NCBI GenBank assembly: GCA_036389695.1
Contig: DASVWG010000043.1
Coordinates: 1 to 8,029 of the forward strand
DNA length: 8,029 nt
Source of the DNA: JALZHR01 sp036389695
GTDB lineage: Bacteria > Acidobacteriota > Blastocatellia > Pyrinomonadales > Pyrinomonadaceae
Reading direction: 5' to 3'
Part shown: piece after piece, positions 5,665 to 8,029 of the stretch
How positions within the stretch are numbered: the stretch's first letter is position 1
Layout: the number at the start of each line of letters is the position of its first letter
Notes under the pieces: model-generated
The model's database searches: none
What the model was told of the DNA's origin: nothing
What the model saw: only the letters and a program-made list of their open reading frames with translations
Program-made: the position numbers and the translations under genes

Positions 5665-5774
5665 GATTTTTGACCTTTGATTTTTGAGCTTTGACCTTTG
5701 ATTTCTCTAAATTACGACTCGAATCGTAACTAAAATTCCCAAAGGTCAAAGGTCAAAAATCAAAGACCAAAATC
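5665..5774. repeat. Inverted repeat with TTTGACC/GGTCAAA heptad arms, filling a convergent spacer
   Basis: The left arm 5665-5700 pairs with the right arm 5740-5774 with one gap and a few mismatches. The right arm is built on a 7-nt period: GGTCAAA twice, then AATCAAA and GACCAAA (5744-5771). The 39-nt loop holds a second, unrelated palindrome, TTACGA (5712-5717) with TCGTAA (5724-5729). The element begins 6 nt after the bshB1 stop and ends 1 nt before the stop codon of the convergent gene. A/T-rich arm ends on both sides could give it terminator activity in both directions. Confidence 0.88.
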
Positions 5775-5775
5775 A

Positions 5776-7011
5776 TTAATTCGTAATTGAAACCGTGTCC
5801 GGCTGCGATTCGTGAACGGTCGTGACGAGATTTATTTGCGCCAGGCGCGCGCGTTCTTTGCGCTCCTGTTTGCGGCGATACATTTCTTCGTCGGCGTCTT
5901 TGACGGCTTGTTCAAGCTCCGATATTTCGGCGAAATCCTTAAAGCCGTAGGAGACGCCGACTGTCAGGCGCTCCGGCGCGCCGTCCAGCAGAATATCGGT
6001 CAGCATCATTTCCAGCCGGTCCATTCGTGAACGCGCCATTTCGGCGTTCATACTGACCATGATGACGAAAAATTCGTCGCCGCCCCAGCGAAAAATCAAA
6101 TCTTCGGCGCGCATTACGCCGCGAATCGCGCGGACGACGGCGCGAATCGCCAAATCGCCGGCGGCGTGCCCGTAGCGGTCGTTTATCGGTTTCAGATTGT
6201 CGATATCGAAAAAACCGACGCAGCCGGAAACCACTTTTTCGGCGTCGCCGCGTTTTTTTAGAAAGCCGTAAAAAGCGTGCCGGTTGAAAGCGGTCGTGAG
6301 CGGGTCGGTTTGCGCCAGTTGTTCGAGCTTTTCGTGCGCTTCCTGCAATTTTTCGTTGCTCACGCGCACGTCGCCGAGAACTTTTTCCAGAATGACGATA
6401 ACCATTCCGAAGCCGAGCAGAATTTCCAGAACGAGGTCGATAACCGGATTAAACGCCAGATAACCGTAGGGCAAAATAATGTCGGAGCCAAATTGCAGCG
6501 CGGAAAAAAGAACGAAATAATGGAAGAAATCGACCGCCAGCAGAAGCAGCGCGACGCGCATCACGCGCCAGCCGAAAGTCTTGATTTCCGAATTTCTGAG
6601 CACGTGAAACGCCGTCGCGAAAAATCCGGCGATGATTAGAGCGTGCAGGTTAAACACCAGATTGAAATCCTGCGCGAGCGACGTCAGAACAAAAGCCAGC
6701 GCCATAAAAGGCAGAAATATCGTTTTCTTCCGCAGCGTCGGCGATTCGCTGCCCGAAAGATTGTGGCAGCCGGTGACGAGCATCAAGCCGAAAAGATATT
6801 CGCCGAAAAAATAAACGGCGTATAAAGGTCGCGCATACTCCTCGTAGCTAAAAGCCAGGCTCAGGCAAAACAGCGAGACGGAAAGGCTCGACCACGCCAC
6901 GAGCCAATAACCGGAAATCGCGCTTTTGAGCGAGCGGCGCAAAAACAGCGATAAAACGGTTATCAGAAATATTCCGGTGAATTGAATGACTAAGCCTATT
7001 TTGGAGTCCAT
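5776..7011 (-). CDS. Membrane-anchored diguanylate cyclase (GGDEF domain)
   Basis: A 411-residue inner-membrane enzyme that makes cyclic di-GMP from two GTP. The N-terminal 210 residues form about seven hydrophobic helices (approximately 5-24, 34-54, 62-82, 98-113, 118-138, 150-172, 186-210), an uncharacterised membrane sensor. A short coiled coil follows (about 212-233, SNEKLQEAHEKLEQLAQ). The GGDEF domain begins at D236-PLT and carries FFDIDNLKPINDRYGH (267-282) and the intact signature RWGGDEF (308-314), so it should be catalytically active. The product-inhibition I-site RxxD is present as R301-A-E-D304, exactly five residues before GGDEF. There is no EAL or HD-GYP domain. A charged tail follows DADEEMYRRK. 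The ATG at 7011 has only a distant AGGT upstream. It lies 135 bp downstream of the aminotransferase gene on the same strand, so it may be partly co-transcribed. Very confident for the enzyme; the signal is unknown. Confidence 0.95.
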   Translation of the reverse strand: MDSKIGLVIQFTGIFLITVLSLFLRRSLKSAISGYWLVAWSSLSVSLFCLSLAFSYEEYARPLYAVYFFGEYLFGLMLVTGCHNLSGSESPTLRKKTIFLPFMALAFVLTSLAQDFNLVFNLHALIIAGFFATAFHVLRNSEIKTFGWRVMRVALLLLAVDFFHYFVLFSALQFGSDIILPYGYLAFNPVIDLVLEILLGFGMVIVILEKVLGDVRVSNEKLQEAHEKLEQLAQTDPLTTAFNRHAFYGFLKKRGDAEKVVSGCVGFFDIDNLKPINDRYGHAAGDLAIRAVVRAIRGVMRAEDLIFRWGGDEFFVIMVSMNAEMARSRMDRLEMMLTDILLDGAPERLTVGVSYGFKDFAEISELEQAVKDADEEMYRRKQERKERARLAQINLVTTVHESQPDTVSITN

Positions 7012-7079
7012 ACGGGTTGGAAGTTACCTAAAAGGTTATTTGAAGGAGGACTTGCGGGCTTCTGTTTGATTCGGGTGAA

Positions 7080-7102
7080 AGTATGCGTGTGGGCTGCATA
7101 CT
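7080..7102. repeat. Short inverted repeat in the leader of the diguanylate cyclase gene
   Basis: AGTATGC (7080-7086) and GCATACT (7096-7102) form a perfect 7-bp stem with a 9-nt loop, in the 135-bp spacer between the aminotransferase stop and the cyclase start. It could be an operator or a weak hairpin. It is followed only by TTTC on the minus strand, so terminator activity is doubtful. Confidence 0.45.
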
Positions 7103-7105
7103 ATA

Positions 7106-7135
7106 ATTTTATTACAAACGCGGCTTATGCGTCTA
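7106..7135 (-). promoter_or_regulatory. Weak candidate promoter for the diguanylate cyclase gene
   Basis: On the minus strand TAGACG (7135-7130; 4 of 6 to TTGACA), an 18-nt spacer and TAAAAT (7111-7106; 5 of 6 to TATAAT). It would give a leader of roughly 85-90 nt that includes the inverted repeat at 7080-7102. The AT-rich context makes chance matches likely. Confidence 0.25.
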
Positions 7136-7146
7136 TACTTTTTTTC

Positions 7147-7980
7147 TTATCGCCGGATTTTGGCGGCAAATTCTCTCTGCAAACGGCTTGTGATTTCATC
7201 AGCGTAAGTTTCGCCGTCAATGCTGCGGACTTTTCCGATGCCGATTCCGGCGGAAGTGAGAAAGACTTCGTCCGCCAGACGCAGCTCGCCCGAATGTTCG
7301 GCGGTCGTGTAAATTTCCAAGCCGATTTCTTTCGCCGTTTCGATGACAAAAGCGCGCGTCGTTCCGTCGAGACATCCCGTTTCCAGCGCAGGCGTGTAAA
7401 TCGTTTCATCGCTAATCCAGAATAAATTAGCCATCGCCGCCGAAGCCATCTCGCCGTTTTCATTAAGGCGAATCGCTTCATCAAAACGGCGGCTTCCCGC
7501 CTCTTCCAGAGCCAGCAGATTTTCCGCGTAATTGCAGGATTTCACGCCCGCGAGCGGCGATTTCGAGTTAATGCGATACGGCGAAAGCGTGAGACGAAAT
7601 TCTTCCGGAACCTCACGAAAATCGCCCGTCGTTATCAAAACGGAAGCGCGCCGCGCCGTTTCAAACGACCAGACGCCGCCCGCCGCTTCGTCGAAAAAAG
7701 TAATCCGCGCGCGACCGTCGATGAGATTGTTTTCCCTGATAATTTCCGCAAGCGAATTTTGCACGGCGTCTTCCGTAATGTCAGAAGAAAGCCGAATGTT
7801 CAATTTCCCGGCGTTTTCCGTCAGACGCTGCCAGTGTTTCCGCCATTGAAAAGGCTTCTGATTGTAAACGGCAAGCGACGTGAAAACGCCCGAACCGTAA
7901 AGCGCGGCGGAACTCAAAGCGGAAATTTTCGCATCGTCGGCGGCGAGAATTCGATGATTGAAGGAAACGAATTTGTGCAT
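7147..7980 (-). CDS. PLP-dependent class IV aminotransferase / PabC-like aminodeoxychorismate lyase
   Basis: A 277-residue cytosolic enzyme of the fold-type IV PLP family (IlvE, D-amino-acid transaminase, PabC). N-terminal ALYGSGVFTSL (26-36) matches the family YGDGVFE motif, HWQRL (49-53) the phosphate-cup Arg region, and VKSCNYAENLLALEEA (146-161) contains the PLP Lys147. FDEAIRLN and MANLFWI (183-189) follow, then a GCLDGTTRAFVIE segment (202-214) and LTSAGIGIGKVRSIDG (241-256). The NLFW and short length resemble PabC (4-amino-4-deoxychorismate to p-aminobenzoate, folate pathway), but branched-chain or D-amino-acid transamination cannot be excluded. Unusual: the conserved Glu that contacts the PLP pyridine nitrogen (G-x-V-x-E in relatives) is Ser180 here (GEMASAAMANLF). 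The ATG at 7980 has no Shine-Dalgarno, and a purine repeat sits directly upstream. The diguanylate cyclase gene follows on the same strand. Confidence 0.9.
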   Translation of the reverse strand: MHKFVSFNHRILAADDAKISALSSAALYGSGVFTSLAVYNQKPFQWRKHWQRLTENAGKLNIRLSSDITEDAVQNSLAEIIRENNLIDGRARITFFDEAAGGVWSFETARRASVLITTGDFREVPEEFRLTLSPYRINSKSPLAGVKSCNYAENLLALEEAGSRRFDEAIRLNENGEMASAAMANLFWISDETIYTPALETGCLDGTTRAFVIETAKEIGLEIYTTAEHSGELRLADEVFLTSAGIGIGKVRSIDGETYADEITSRLQREFAAKIRR

Positions 7981-7984
7981 GACG

Positions 7985-8020
7985 AAAGTGGAAAAGTGGA
8001 AAAGTGAAAAGGTGAAAAAG
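7985..8020. repeat. Purine-rich tandem repeat, 8-nt period, probably one arm of a further hairpin
   Basis: GTG recurs at 7988, 7996, 8004 and 8012, giving words such as GTGGAAAA and GTGAAAAG at an exact 8-nt step. It starts 4 bp upstream of the aminotransferase ATG. By analogy with the other spacers a complementary arm would be expected just beyond the right edge; it is not visible here. Confidence 0.65.
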
Positions 8021-8029
8021 CGGCGTTGA

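Noticed and set aside
7048..7067. Strong plus-strand Shine-Dalgarno (AAGGAGG near 7042-7048) suggesting a small gene
   Set aside because: The only nearby start is a TTG whose frame closes after a few codons.
1..8029. A new multi-gene defence, biosynthetic or signalling system
   Set aside because: The seven genes belong to well-known, unrelated functions on alternating strands with terminators or repeats between them; nothing ties them into one system.

Overview
The window is about 8 kb of ordinary-looking bacterial chromosome, moderately GC-rich in the genes and AT-rich in the spacers. It holds seven protein genes, one of them cut by the left edge, and unusually structured intergenic DNA. 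I see no rRNA, tRNA, CRISPR array, transposase or phage gene. The mix points to a Gram-negative, didermic organism: an RND pump with a TolC-type outer membrane channel, a BshB1-type bacillithiol deacetylase, poor Shine-Dalgarno sequences, and spacers full of palindromic repeats. My best guess is Acidobacteriota (Blastocatellia/Pyrinomonadaceae-like). That is inference from general gene character, not a database match.

Layout. Positions 1-2896 (+) form an efflux cluster: the C-terminus of an RND permease, a small four-helix membrane protein, a 130-bp GC-rich inverted repeat, and a TolC-family outer membrane protein with a Pro-rich N-terminal linker. A hairpin terminator nested in an inverted repeat separates it from a convergent gene (3006-3578, -) for a secreted Tyr/Asn/Gly/Arg-rich protein of unknown function, which has a good Shine-Dalgarno and a plausible sigma-70 promoter. 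The 464-bp gap that follows holds that promoter, a possible folded RNA and another inverted repeat. Next comes a divergent pair: an RNase Z-like metallo-beta-lactamase-fold hydrolase (4043-4807, -) and bshB1 (4924-5658, +), with a near-perfect 34-bp-arm hairpin between them. bshB1 converges on a membrane-anchored diguanylate cyclase (5776-7011, -). Upstream of that, in the same direction, lies a PLP-dependent class IV aminotransferase/PabC-like protein (7147-7980, -).

How the genes relate. The RND permease and TolC protein should be parts of one tripartite exporter; the adaptor is presumably left of the window. BshB1 makes the GlcN-malate intermediate of bacillithiol, the GGDEF protein makes c-di-GMP, and the class IV enzyme serves folate or amino-acid metabolism. 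These are independent housekeeping or signalling functions, and I do not see a new multi-gene system.

The most unusual signal is in the spacers. Four of them (2896-3001, 3838-3922, 4825-4902, 5665-5774) are filled by inverted repeats whose arms are built from degenerate tandem 7-nt words (such as GTGATAR, NNGAGAA, GGTCAAA, GTACTSA). A fifth tract at the right edge (7985-8020) has an 8-nt period. The words differ from site to site but the architecture is the same.
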